Below, piece by piece: positions 17,369 to 26,389 of a DNA stretch of 64,000 nucleotides. A program made the position numbers and the translations under genes. Each line of letters begins with the position of its first letter. Position 1 is the stretch's first letter. This stretch comes from Caballeronia calidae (lineage in GTDB: Bacteria; Pseudomonadota; Gammaproteobacteria; Burkholderiales; Burkholderiaceae). The notes under the pieces were generated by a model. That model was given only the letters and a program-made list of their open reading frames with translations, was not told the origin of the DNA and made no database searches. Location of the stretch: positions 32,682 through 96,681 of the forward strand of contig NZ_FCOX02000034.1 in the NCBI RefSeq assembly GCF_900044055.2, read 5' to 3'.

Positions 17369-18457
17369 ATGGTGACGCGTCCGCCCACACCACGGCAGCA
17401 GATCCGCCTGTGCACCGGGAGCGATGGCGTGCGCATCGCGTTCGCGACGTGCGGTTCGGGGCCACCGCTCATCAAGGCGGCGAACTGGCTCAGTCATCTG
17501 GAGCTGGATTTCACGAGTCCGGTCTGGAACCATCTGATGCTCGAGCTGAGCAGCCAGCACACGCTGATTCGCTACGATCAGCGCGGCTGCGGCCTCTCGG
17601 ATCGCGAGGTCGCCGAGATATCTTTCGCCGCCTGGCTGCGCGATCTGGAATCCGTCGTCGATGCGAGCGGGTTCGAGCGCTTTCCGATGCTCGGGATATC
17701 GCAGGGCGCGTCGATCGCCATCGCGTATGCGGTCGCGCATCCGGAGCGCGTCACGCATCTCGTGCTGCACGGCGGCTACGCACGCGGCCGGCTCAAGCGC
17801 TCGTGCGATCCCGCGCTGCACGAAGAAGCCGAAATGCTCGTGAAGCTCGCGGAACTCGGCTGGGGCAAGCAGAATCCGGCGTTCCGCCAGTTTTTCACGA
17901 CGCAGTTCATTCCAGGCGGCACGCCGGAGCAGCATCACTGGTTCAACGAGCTCGAACGTCTCACGACCACGCCGCGCAACGCCGCGCGCATCATGCGCGT
18001 ATTCAACGAGATCGACGTGGTCGACCTGCTGCCGCGCGTGCAATGTCCGACACTCGTGATGCACGCGAGCGGCGATGCGCGCGTGCCGTTCGACGAAAGC
18101 CGCCTGCTCGCCGGCCAGATTCCCGGCGCGCGCTTCGTGCCGCTCGAAAGCGAGAATCACCTCGTGCTCGAATCCGAGCCGGCGTGGGCGCGCTGGCGCG
18201 ATGAAGTGCGCGCGTTCGTGCCGTCATCGGCGCAGGTGACCGATGGCGCGTTCTCCGCGTTGACGCCGCGCGAACGCGACATCGTCGAACTGCTCGCGGG
18301 CGGCCGCGACAACGCGCAAATCGCCGCGCGTCTCGCGTTGAGCGAGAAGACCGTGCGCAACCACATCACCAGCATCTTCGCGAAGCTGGAAGTCGAGAAC
18401 CGCGCGCAGGCCATCGTGCTCGCGCGGCGCGCGGGCTTCGACGCGCCCGCCGTCTGA
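17369..18457 (+). CDS. Alpha/beta-hydrolase fused to a LuxR-type DNA-binding domain
   Basis: The start at 17369 gives 362 residues; upstream codons in the same frame lack support. Residues 10-285 form an alpha/beta-hydrolase with nucleophile Ser111 in LGISQGAS, an acid region SGDARVPFD and a histidine in ESENHLV. Residues about 298-355 are a LuxR helix-turn-helix (LTPRERDIVELLAGG and LSEKTVRNHITSIFAKL). The hydrolase fold may sense or degrade a small ligand and control DNA binding. No target gene is evident nearby. Confidence 0.85.
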   Translation: MVTRPPTPRQQIRLCTGSDGVRIAFATCGSGPPLIKAANWLSHLELDFTSPVWNHLMLELSSQHTLIRYDQRGCGLSDREVAEISFAAWLRDLESVVDASGFERFPMLGISQGASIAIAYAVAHPERVTHLVLHGGYARGRLKRSCDPALHEEAEMLVKLAELGWGKQNPAFRQFFTTQFIPGGTPEQHHWFNELERLTTTPRNAARIMRVFNEIDVVDLLPRVQCPTLVMHASGDARVPFDESRLLAGQIPGARFVPLESENHLVLESEPAWARWRDEVRAFVPSSAQVTDGAFSALTPRERDIVELLAGGRDNAQIAARLALSEKTVRNHITSIFAKLEVENRAQAIVLARRAGFDAPAV

Positions 18458-18705
18458 AGCGTTTCGTTCATGCGCTTCGGGACAAAAGTCCCCCTTTCTA
18501 TCCGCCAAAAGCCAGCTTTCAAGCCCGCAACCGGGACATGCGCCTCATGCGAACGGGCGTGCTTGTCCCGAGAATGCATCGCAGAACGGTGACGCGATGC
18601 ATGACCTCGATGTATGACCTTTACGCCGACCTGTTCGACGAAGCGCTGCTTCTCAGGCGCACATTCATCGCAGTCATCGACGCAGAGTCATCCCGGAGTT
18701 CGCAC

Positions 18706-19686
18706 ATGAAAGCCGTTCAGCACGAGTCCACCCAATCGAGCCAGCAACAACGCTACGCGAAGTGCATCGAAGTGTCCCGCCGCATCCGCTGGGATATCGA
18801 TCGCGACGTATTGCGCGGCCGTCACTTCGATCCCGCGCACAAGTTCATGCCCGACGGGCTGTCCGAAGTGAACCGCCTGCCGTTTCTGGACGCGCGCGAA
18901 CGCCGCCTGATGTCGCAGGTTCAGGGCCGCACCTACGCGAACATGTTCGGCATGATCGAGCGATTCATCGGCGCGAAGATGCTCGAAGTCGGCCGCGATC
19001 ACGCGCTCGGCGATCAGAGCGCGCTGGAAGCGATCGTTCGTTTCACCGACGAGGAACTGAAGCATCAGGAGTTGTTCCGCCGCGTCGAGAAGCTCGCGGC
19101 CGAAGCGCTTCCGGCAGGCTATCGGTTCGTCCCGCAAGCCGACGAAGTCGCCGCGTTCGTGCTCGGCAAATCCACCTGGTCGATTCTCGCGCTGACCTGT
19201 TGCATCGAAATCGTCACGCAGGTGCATTACCGGCAGAGCATGGAAAGCGACAGCAGCCTGTCGCCGCTCTTCAAGGACATTTTCCTCTTCCACTGGAAGG
19301 AAGAGTCGCAGCACGCGATCATCGACGAACTGGAGTGGCTGCGCGAGGACGCACGCATCGACGACGCTGCGCGCGACGTCGCGGTCGGCGATCTGATCGA
19401 TCTGGTCGCGGCCATCGACGGCATGATGCAGGCGCAAGCCGCCGCCGACGCGCATTACTTCATTACGCTGCTCGACCGCGCGCTGTCCGACGAAGAAGAG
19501 GCGCGCGTGCATGCGTTGCTTGTCGATGCATATCGCTGGCAGTACATCATCTCGGGCGTCGACGAGCCGCGCTTCGGCGAAATCCTGATGAGCGTGATCG
19601 ACGAGCGCCAGGGCGAACGGCTCGGCGCCGCGCTCGCGCCGATGAGACGCCGCGCGCTCGCAAGCGAGTTCGACGCGCTTGCGTGA
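18706..19686 (+). CDS. Ferritin-like diiron protein (AurF-like oxygenase candidate)
   Basis: The start at 18706 (MKAVQHESTQSSQQQ) follows CGGAG; the frame upstream is open but not protein-like. The 326-residue helical protein has paired iron-ligand motifs of a diiron four-helix bundle: Glu85 in IERFIGAKM, Glu117 and His120 in EELKH, Glu168 in CCIEIVTQVHY, and Glu200 and His203 in HWKEESQH. This arrangement resembles AurF/CmlI-type N-oxygenases and other ferritin-like oxidases. The substrate is unknown. It is a single gene with its own terminator at 19709. Confidence 0.7.
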   Translation: MKAVQHESTQSSQQQRYAKCIEVSRRIRWDIDRDVLRGRHFDPAHKFMPDGLSEVNRLPFLDARERRLMSQVQGRTYANMFGMIERFIGAKMLEVGRDHALGDQSALEAIVRFTDEELKHQELFRRVEKLAAEALPAGYRFVPQADEVAAFVLGKSTWSILALTCCIEIVTQVHYRQSMESDSSLSPLFKDIFLFHWKEESQHAIIDELEWLREDARIDDAARDVAVGDLIDLVAAIDGMMQAQAAADAHYFITLLDRALSDEEEARVHALLVDAYRWQYIISGVDEPRFGEILMSVIDERQGERLGAALAPMRRRALASEFDALA

Positions 19687-19708
19687 CGCGACCGGTGTAA
19701 AGCGCAGC

Positions 19709-19734
19709 AAGGCCGGGTCATGGCACCCGGCCTT
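19709..19734 (+). terminator. Rho-independent terminator
   Basis: A perfect 10-bp stem (AAGGCCGGGT/ACCCGGCCTT) with a 6-nt loop is followed by CTTCATTTTT. It lies 23 bp after the ferritin-like gene. Confidence 0.85.
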
Positions 19735-19910
19735 CTTCATTTTTAAGAAAGTAAAATGTAAGGAAAATCGCTTTGCTGCTCTGCAAAACGCTGAATTGCC
19801 ATGAAAATCTAGTCGATACCGGCGTACTGAACGCCATTTTTTTCGTGCAACATATGCGTCATACGTAGTCGCCGTTCGCTGTCCCAAACTGATAAATAGA
19901 TTGGACCATC

Positions 19911-20669
19911 ATGCTCGCCGAACCGTTGCCGCACGCGCACGATATCGAAAAATTCGCCGAAGACCACGAGCGCTTTGCGCGTCACACGCCGTCTGAAATT
20001 TCCATCTGTCTGCGCAATCTCGTGCAGCGCCGCGACATGCTCACCGTGACGAGCGCGCAAGGGCAGATCGTCACGCAATTGCTCGAAGTCGATGTGCGCG
20101 AGGCGCGCATCGTGTTCGACTGGGGCGGCGACGCATCGGACAATCGCGCGCTGCTCGACGCGCGGCAGTTGTATTTCAAGGGCGCGCCGGACGGCGTGCG
20201 CGTCGAATTCACGACGGCCTCCGCGCACGCCGTGACGCACGAAGGGCGGCCCGCGTTCGAAGTGCCGTTTCCCGAGAAGCTGTATCAGTTCCAGCGCCGC
20301 GAATATTTTCGTGTGCCCGCGCCGATTCTCGATCCGTTCTACGCGAAAGGCGCATTCGCCGACGGCGAGTCGTTCCGCTGCGAAGTGCACGACCTGTCGC
20401 TCGGCGGCATCGCGCTGCGCACGGAGTTGCCGCGTCTCGCGGAAACGGAGATCGGCACCGTGTTCAGCGATGTCGTGCTGCATCTCGGTCCGGGCGCGGC
20501 CTTGCCCGTCGATCTCGAACTCGTGTCGCCGCGCACCGTGACGACGCCGCGCGGCGACGTGCGCCATGTCGTCGGCTTTCGCTTCGTGCGGCTTTCGGGC
20601 GCGGCGGAGACCGTGCTGCAGCGGCTCATCACGCGCATGGAAGCGAAGCGCCGCAGCCTGTCCGCGTAA
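19911..20669 (+). CDS. ycgR: Flagellar brake protein YcgR (c-di-GMP-binding PilZ protein)
   Basis: This 252-residue protein has an N-terminal YcgR domain (residues 1-115) and a PilZ domain (about 118-245). The c-di-GMP ligands are visible as QRREYFR (RxxxR) and DLSLGG (D/NxSxxG). On binding c-di-GMP, YcgR slows the flagellar motor. No flagellar genes are nearby, so it is an orphan here. The ATG at 19911 is the first in frame after stop codons. Confidence 0.92.
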   Translation: MLAEPLPHAHDIEKFAEDHERFARHTPSEISICLRNLVQRRDMLTVTSAQGQIVTQLLEVDVREARIVFDWGGDASDNRALLDARQLYFKGAPDGVRVEFTTASAHAVTHEGRPAFEVPFPEKLYQFQRREYFRVPAPILDPFYAKGAFADGESFRCEVHDLSLGGIALRTELPRLAETEIGTVFSDVVLHLGPGAALPVDLELVSPRTVTTPRGDVRHVVGFRFVRLSGAAETVLQRLITRMEAKRRSLSA

Positions 20670-20730
20670 GCAGCATGGAAGCGGGCACGCGTGGAGTAGA
20701 ATGCGTGCCTCTTTCCTCTGATGACGACGC

Positions 20731-21072
20731 ATGTTGCGCAAGGCCTGGCGCGGAGAAGAACGCTTCTGGAAAGTCTGGTGGCTGTTGGGCGTGCCGATTC
20801 ACCTCGCATGGTGGTTCGTCTACCTCGACCTCTGGGCGAGCGGCATCGCGCCCGAAACATTCCTGCTGATGACCGTCTGGTTCTGGCCGGGCATGCTGGG
20901 CCTGTTCGCCGCCTGCTCGGCGCTGTATCTCCTCTGGTGCATGCTCGCCTGGCGCTGCTCAGGCAATGTGAAACACCGCGTATGGACGGTCCTCGCGCGC
21001 GTGCTGATCGGCGTCGGGCTCGGCTCCTTTCTCACGGAATGCGCGTTGATTCTCACGGCGCCCTTCGCCTGA
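20731..21072 (+). CDS. Small inner-membrane protein of unknown function
   Basis: This 113-residue protein starts with a basic head (MLRKAWRGEERFWKV) and has three predicted membrane helices (about 17-37, 48-70 and 85-107), rich in Trp and Leu. There is no recognised family signature. It follows ycgR by 61 bp on the same strand and could be cotranscribed. Confidence 0.65.
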   Translation: MLRKAWRGEERFWKVWWLLGVPIHLAWWFVYLDLWASGIAPETFLLMTVWFWPGMLGLFAACSALYLLWCMLAWRCSGNVKHRVWTVLARVLIGVGLGSFLTECALILTAPFA

Positions 21073-21203
21073 TTCGTCGCGGCTGATACGGGCCGACACG
21101 CACCGCGCGTCGATTCCCGCGCACGCCGTCCGGCTTCGCGTGCACAATGTCCGGGCTTGCTCAAGCGTGCAACGCGGCCAACGACGAACGGACAACGACG
21201 CGC

Positions 21204-21869
21204 ATGCTCAACGAATTCGCCAAGACGGTTCTCGTGATCGTCGCCGCATTGTTCCCGATCATCAATCCGCCCGCGGTGGCGCTCGTCGTGCTGAGCGTGC
21301 TGCCGCACATGAGCGATGCCGAGCGCAACGAGCTCGCGCGGCGTATCTGCATCAACAGTTTCGCGATCCTGCTGGCGTCGCTGTCGATCGGCGCGTACGT
21401 GCTGTCGTTCTTCGGCATCTCGATTCCGGTGCTGCGCGTGGCGGGCGGCCTCGTCGTCGCGATGGCGGGCTGGACGCTGCTCCAGGCGCCCGATGACGAC
21501 GACGCCCCCGAATCCGCGCCCAGGCCGCGCAGCGGCGCATCGCTGCGGGCGAAGGCGTTTTATCCTCTGACGCTGCCGATCACCGTCGGGCCGGGAGCGA
21601 TCGCGGTCGCCATCGCGCTCGGCACCGGCTCGCCGCGTCACGGACTTCAGCCGGTGCATCTCGCGGGCGTGGGCATCGGGCTCGTGCTCGTGTGCGCGAG
21701 CATCTATCTGTGCGTGCGCTTCGCCGGCCATCTCGAACGGCTGCTCGGCACCACCGGCACGCAGGTCGCGATGCGTCTCTTCGCGTTCGTCATCTTCTGC
21801 ATCGGCGTGGAGATCCTGTGGCTCGGGCTTTCCGAGCTGATCGCGTCGGTTCATCTCGACATCAAATAG
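21204..21869 (+). CDS. MarC family integral membrane protein
   Basis: The start at 21204 (MLNEFAKTVLVIVAALFPI) gives 221 residues and the usual six-helix MarC topology. The conserved INPPAVALVVLSVLP near the start, the AFYPLTLPITVGPGAIAVAIALG segment and GVEILWLGLSELI at the end are family signs. MarC/YchE proteins have no firm function; an old link to multiple antibiotic resistance was not upheld. A frame extension to 21147 is not supported. Confidence 0.88.
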   Translation: MLNEFAKTVLVIVAALFPIINPPAVALVVLSVLPHMSDAERNELARRICINSFAILLASLSIGAYVLSFFGISIPVLRVAGGLVVAMAGWTLLQAPDDDDAPESAPRPRSGASLRAKAFYPLTLPITVGPGAIAVAIALGTGSPRHGLQPVHLAGVGIGLVLVCASIYLCVRFAGHLERLLGTTGTQVAMRLFAFVIFCIGVEILWLGLSELIASVHLDIK

Positions 21870-21907
21870 GCGCGTTTCCCCGGAAAAACCCCAAGCGACG
21901 CTGCCCG

Positions 21908-21951
21908 ATGGCAGCGCTACCATTTTTCGCTTCGAATGGTAACGCTACCAT
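21908..21951. promoter_or_regulatory. Two LacI-type operators upstream of the sugar-acid dehydratase gene
   Basis: Two 16-bp near-perfect palindromes, ATGGCAGCGCTACCAT (21908-21923) and ATGGTAACGCTACCAT (21936-21951), lie 28 bp apart just before the ribosome binding site of the dehydratase gene. Sequence and symmetry fit GalR/LacI repressors. The candidate regulator is the LacI-family gene at 25349. Confidence 0.7.
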
Positions 21952-21965
21952 CAAGGAGACGCTGC

Positions 21966-23699
21966 TTGACTTCGAATCGCAAGAAGCCGGAAGAACTGCG
22001 CAGTCACCGCTGGTACGGCGTGAACGATCTGCGCTCGTTCGGCCACCGCTCGCGCACGGCGCAGATGGGCTATCACTCGTCCGATTACCGCGGCAAGCCG
22101 GTCATCGCGGTGCTCAACACGTGGAGCGAGATCAACCCGTGCCACACGCATTTCAAGCAGCGCGTCGAGGAAGTGAAGCGCGGCATCTGGCAGGCGGGCG
22201 GCTTTCCCGTCGAGATGCCGGTGATGACGCTCGCCGAGCCGTTCCAGAAGCCGACGACCATGCTCTACCGCAATTTCCTCGCGATGGAAGTCGAGGAAGT
22301 GCTGCGCTCGTATCCGTTCGACGGCTGCGTGCTGATGGGCGGCTGCGACAAGACCACGCCCGGCCTGCTGATGGGCGCGATCAGCATGGACGTGCCCGCG
22401 ATCTACCTTCCGGCCGGCCCGATGCTGCGCGGCGACTGGAACGGCCGCACGCTCGGCAGCGGCTCGGACACGTGGAAATACTGGGCGGAGTTGCGCGCCG
22501 GCAGGATCACCGAGGATGAATGGAAGGGCGTGGAAAGCGGCATCGCGCGCTCGCCGGGACATTGCATGACGATGGGCACGGCATCGACGATGACGAGCGC
22601 CGCCGAAGCGCTCGGCATGACGCTGCCGGGCTTCGCGTCGATACCGGCGGTGGATTCGCGGCATGCGCAGTACGCGTCGCTGACGGGGCAGCGCATTGTC
22701 GAGATGGTATGGACGGACCTGAAGCCGTCGGACATTCTGACGCCGACGTCTTTCGACAACGCCGTGACGACCGTGCTCGCGATGTCCGGTTCGACCAACG
22801 CGATCGTGCATCTGGTGGCGGTCGCGCGTCGCGCGGGCGTGCCGCTGACGACCGCGCGCTTCGACGAACTTGCGCGCGTGACGCCGGTGATCGGCAACAT
22901 CCGGCCGGCCGGCAAGTATCTGATGGAGGACTTCTTCTATGCGGGCGGCCTGCGCGCGCTGCTCGCCGAGCTCGGCGACTTGATCGATCGCTCGCAACTA
23001 ACTGTCAATGGCGCGACGCTCGGCGAGAACATCGAGGGCGCCGAGATTTTCAACGACGACGTGATTCGCCGTCGCGACAATCCGCTGGTTCCGAACGATG
23101 GCCTTGCCGTGCTGACGGGCAATCTCGCGCCGGACGGCGCCGTGATCAAACCGGCGGCGATGGAAGCGCATTTGCTGAAGCATCGCGGGCGGGCGGTCGT
23201 GTTCAGGGACTACGCCGATATGGCTGCGCGCATCGACGATGAAGCCCTCGACGTCTCTGCCGATTCGGTGATCGTGCTTCAGCACGCGGGGCCGGTCGGT
23301 GCGCCGGGGATGCCGGAGTGGGGCCAGTTGCCGATTCCGCAGAAGCTTTTGAAGCAGGGCGTGCGCGATATGGTCCGCATCTCCGATGCGCGCATGAGCG
23401 GCACGAGCTACGGCGCGTGCGTGCTGCATGTGGCGCCGGAATCGTTCGTCGGCGGGCCGCTCTCGCTGGTGAGGGATGGCGATATCGTCGAACTGGACGT
23501 GCCCGCGCGGCGTCTGCATCTCGATGTCGGCGATGACGAGCTCGCCGCGCGCCGCGCCGCGTGGACGCCGCCGAAGCGTCCGTTCGAACGCGGCTTCGGC
23601 GTGATGCATCAACTGCATGTGACGCAGGCGGACAAGGGCTGCGATTTCGATTTCCTCGAAGAGAAAACCGCGACCGGCGGCGAGCCGGACATTCACTGA
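21966..23699 (+). CDS. IlvD/Edd family sugar-acid dehydratase (L-arabinonate dehydratase type)
   Basis: The start is set at TTG 21966, seven bases after AAGGAG; the ATG at 21936 lies inside an operator and cannot be the natural start. The 577-residue protein has the pattern of pentonate dehydratases (SHRWYGVNDLRSFGHRSRT), with the Fe-S cysteines in INPCHTH, GGCDKTTPG and SPGHCMTMGTAST. These enzymes convert an aldonic acid to a 2-keto-3-deoxy acid; L-arabinonate is the best guess, and D-fuconate or related acids are possible. The RraA-like gene follows after 13 bp. Confidence 0.85.
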   Translation: MTSNRKKPEELRSHRWYGVNDLRSFGHRSRTAQMGYHSSDYRGKPVIAVLNTWSEINPCHTHFKQRVEEVKRGIWQAGGFPVEMPVMTLAEPFQKPTTMLYRNFLAMEVEEVLRSYPFDGCVLMGGCDKTTPGLLMGAISMDVPAIYLPAGPMLRGDWNGRTLGSGSDTWKYWAELRAGRITEDEWKGVESGIARSPGHCMTMGTASTMTSAAEALGMTLPGFASIPAVDSRHAQYASLTGQRIVEMVWTDLKPSDILTPTSFDNAVTTVLAMSGSTNAIVHLVAVARRAGVPLTTARFDELARVTPVIGNIRPAGKYLMEDFFYAGGLRALLAELGDLIDRSQLTVNGATLGENIEGAEIFNDDVIRRRDNPLVPNDGLAVLTGNLAPDGAVIKPAAMEAHLLKHRGRAVVFRDYADMAARIDDEALDVSADSVIVLQHAGPVGAPGMPEWGQLPIPQKLLKQGVRDMVRISDARMSGTSYGACVLHVAPESFVGGPLSLVRDGDIVELDVPARRLHLDVGDDELAARRAAWTPPKRPFERGFGVMHQLHVTQADKGCDFDFLEEKTATGGEPDIH

Positions 23700-23712
23700 G
23701 AAGCGCAACATC

Positions 23713-24450
23713 ATGACGACACAAGACATCGCCATTTCCGATGAAACCATCGAACTATTGCGTCACGTCAGCACGGCGACGCTCACGACGCAGCTTTTCA
23801 AGCGCGGTCTGCGCAACGTGTTCCTGCAGGGCGTCGCGCCGCTCGTGAAGCCCGCGAAGGGCGCGCCGAACATGGTCGGGCCGGCGTTCACGCTGCGCAA
23901 CATTCCGGCGCGTGAGGATATCGATCATGTCGGCGTGTTTCAGGACCCGGAACATCCGCAGCGCAAGGCGGTGGAGACCGCACCGGCAGGGAGTGTGCTC
24001 GTGCAGGATTGCCGCGGCGAGCGCGGCGTGGCGTCGACGGGATCGATTCTCACGATGCGGCTCAAGGTTCGCGGTGTCGCGGGCATGGTGTCGGATGGCT
24101 GTGTGCGTGACAGCGGCACGATCGGCGATATCGGATTGCCGCTGTTCTGTGCGGGCGCGAGGGCGCCGCTCAATCTCGCGAAGCATCACGCTGTGGATAT
24201 GAACGTGCCGATCGCGTGCGGCGGTGTCGCGGTGTATCCGGGGGATATCGTCGTCGGGGATGTCGATGGCGTCGTCATCGTGCCGCGCTATATGGCGGAG
24301 GATGTCGCCCGTGATGCTAGCGAGCAGGAGATCTTGGAGGAGTTTTTGTCTTCGCGCGTCGAAGGGGGCGCTGTGCTGCGTGGTACCTATCCGCCGGATG
24401 AGGGGACGCTTTCTGCTTACAGAGAGTGGCGCGAGCAGCGCGGCGGGTGA
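23713..24450 (+). CDS. RraA-like / HMG-aldolase family protein
   Basis: This 245-residue protein has the RraA fold signature: MRLKVRGVAGMVSDGCVRD with the Arg-Asp pair used by HMG/CHA-type pyruvate aldolases, then GGVAVYPGDIVVGDVDGVVIVP. It is longer than true RraA (about 160 residues) and sits 13 bp after a sugar-acid dehydratase. A metabolic role is therefore more likely than RNase E inhibition: a retro-aldol or related step on the 2-keto-3-deoxy acid. This is inferred from context. Confidence 0.8.
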   Translation: MTTQDIAISDETIELLRHVSTATLTTQLFKRGLRNVFLQGVAPLVKPAKGAPNMVGPAFTLRNIPAREDIDHVGVFQDPEHPQRKAVETAPAGSVLVQDCRGERGVASTGSILTMRLKVRGVAGMVSDGCVRDSGTIGDIGLPLFCAGARAPLNLAKHHAVDMNVPIACGGVAVYPGDIVVGDVDGVVIVPRYMAEDVARDASEQEILEEFLSSRVEGGAVLRGTYPPDEGTLSAYREWREQRGG

Positions 24451-24455
24451 GTGTG

Positions 24456-25349
24456 TTTTTTTCGCCGGATCCCGTTTTCGCGTCGCGTCGCGTCGCGTCC
24501 GTCGGGTGTCCTGCGTGCGCTTCTTTCTATGAAATCCTGTTTTCGCGTCGGTCTATTAGCGTTGCCCCTGTGCGGGGCGGCAGTCACTTTCTTTGCTGCT
24601 GCAAAGAAAGTAACCAAAGAAACAGCTATCCCCAGCCTAAGCACTTCAGGCCGGCCGCGGCACAGAAGATTGCACGTGGTCCAGCAGTAGCGAGTGCCCT
24701 CATAGGCCTAACCGGGCTTGGACCGCGCACGGTCTGACTAGCTAGAACATTAAGGGCGCTGGTTCAGCACCAAATAGCTCCGGCACAGCGCTACGCGCTG
24801 CCGTTGGGTCTGCAAGGGACCCCAACGAATCACAAATGCAGTGAGATGGAAGCGTAAGCAAAGAAGCACACGCATCCCCGATGGACCGATCGGCCGCGAA
24901 GCGGGCCGGAGCTATTTGGTGCTGAACCAGTTTGTTATGCGGCGCGATGTGACAGACCGTGCGCGATCCAAGCCCGGTAAGGCCTATGAGGGCACTCGCT
25001 ACTGCCGGACCACGAGAGTGCTTCTGTGCCGGGGCCGGTGTGAAGTACTTTGGATGGGGATAGCTGTTTCTTTGGTTACTTTCTTTGCAGCAGCAAAGAA
25101 AGTGACTGCCGCCCCGCACAGGGGCAACGCTAATAGACCGACGCGAAAACAGGATTTCACGCACGCACCCGAGCATAAACCCGGTGACTGCCGCCCCGCA
25201 CAGGGGCAGAGCCAATAGACCGACACGAATACGAGAAGTCCATAAAAGCCGAACGCAAAGTTAGCAGCAGCAAAGAAGGTAACTGCCGCCCCGCACAGGG
25301 GCAACGCAAATAGACCGCCACGAACCCGGGATCCGGCGAAACGAAAAAA
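24456..25349. repeat. Complex inverted-repeat element with four copies of a GC hairpin unit
   Basis: The gap between the RraA-like gene and the LacI regulator is one element. Arms of about 255 bp, 24531-24785 and 24905-25158, are inverted copies of each other. Two partial copies follow at 25184-25228 and 25263-25324. Each full unit has two hairpins side by side: GCCCC-TGTGC-GGGGC and a perfect 11-bp stem ACTTTCTTTGC/GCAAAGAAAGT. The outer edges (around 24456 and 25349) also match in inverted form (CGCCGGATCCCG). Small ORFs inside are not credible. No transposase is present. It looks like a non-autonomous intergenic repeat. Confidence 0.85.
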
Positions 25350-26377
25350 TGCAGCCCAACAAGCCAAAAACCCGCCGCCCCCGGACGGGGCAAAAAACCG
25401 TCCGCATAACCGACGTAGCGACGACCGCCGGCGTCTCCCCCATCACAGTGTCCCGCGTCTTCAACGCCCCCCACACGGTGGCACCAGAAACCCTGAACCG
25501 CGTGCGACGCGCAGTCGCCGACCTCGGCTATGTGCCGAACCGCCTGGCCGGCGGCCTGTCATCGGCGAAATCGCGTTTGATCGCGGCGATCGTCCCGACC
25601 CTGGCGCATTCGCTCTTCTCCGCAACCGTGCAAGCCTTCAGCGATACGATGTCCCGCGCCGGCTATCAGGTGCTGCTCGGCCTGTCCGGCTACAGCGACG
25701 AAGACGAAGACCAGCTCCTCGACGCCATCCTGAGCCGCCGCCCCGAAGGCGTATTCCTGACAGGCGTCGCGCACACGCCGACGCTCAGGGAACGCCTGCG
25801 CAAGATCGGCATCCCGATCGTCGAAACGTGGGACATGAGCGACGATCCCATCGATATGCTCGTCGGCTTCTCGCATCACCAGATCGGCGTGGCGGTCGCG
25901 GAGCGCTTCGTCGCGCGCGGCACCCGCCGTCCCGCGCTCGTATCCGCGAACGATCAACGCGCGCTCGCGCGGCGGCGCGGTTTCGTCGAAACACTCGCGA
26001 AACACGGCATCGACGATGTCGCCGAGACGCTGATGCCCGCGCCCAGTTCCGTCGCGCTCGGCAAGGAAGGCCTGCGACGCGTGCTCGAAACCCGCGCGGG
26101 CGTCGATGCGATCTTCTGCAGCTCCGATCTGCTCGCGCTCGGCGTAGTCTCCGAAGCGCGGCGGCTCGCGATCGACATCCCAGGGCGCATCGCCGTGTGC
26201 GGCTTCGGCGACCTCGAATTCGGCGCCGACACCTTGCCCGCGCTCACGACCGTGCGCGTGGACGGCAGGCGCATCGGCGCGACGGCGGCGCGCTGTCTGA
26301 TCGACCGGCTGAACGGCGCGACGGAACGAACGCGCGTCGACGTGGGCTTCGAGCTGGTCGAGCGCGAAACGCTGTGA
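25349..26377 (+). CDS. LacI/GalR family transcriptional regulator (GntR-like)
   Basis: This 342-residue protein has the LacI DNA-binding domain (VRITDVATTAGVSPITVSRVF, about residues 18-38), the hinge helix region GYVPNRLAGGLSS and a periplasmic-binding-protein-like sensor domain (residues 62-340). The sensor sequence resembles gluconate-type repressors (SHHQIGVAVAERFVARG). The start ATG lies at the edge of the repeat element without a good ribosome binding site. It probably binds the paired operators at 21908-21951 and responds to a sugar acid. Confidence 0.87.
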   Translation: MQPNKPKTRRPRTGQKTVRITDVATTAGVSPITVSRVFNAPHTVAPETLNRVRRAVADLGYVPNRLAGGLSSAKSRLIAAIVPTLAHSLFSATVQAFSDTMSRAGYQVLLGLSGYSDEDEDQLLDAILSRRPEGVFLTGVAHTPTLRERLRKIGIPIVETWDMSDDPIDMLVGFSHHQIGVAVAERFVARGTRRPALVSANDQRALARRRGFVETLAKHGIDDVAETLMPAPSSVALGKEGLRRVLETRAGVDAIFCSSDLLALGVVSEARRLAIDIPGRIAVCGFGDLEFGADTLPALTTVRVDGRRIGATAARCLIDRLNGATERTRVDVGFELVERETL

Positions 26378-26389
26378 CGACGCGCCCGG

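Noticed and set aside
21936..21965. ATG start for the sugar-acid dehydratase
   Set aside because: This ATG lies inside the operator palindrome and upstream of the AAGGAG site; TTG 21966 fits better.
24451..25476. Several 70-160 residue ORFs in the repeat element with ALPLCGAAVTFFAAAKKVT stretches
   Set aside because: They are translations of the repeated hairpin unit in both orientations, not genes.
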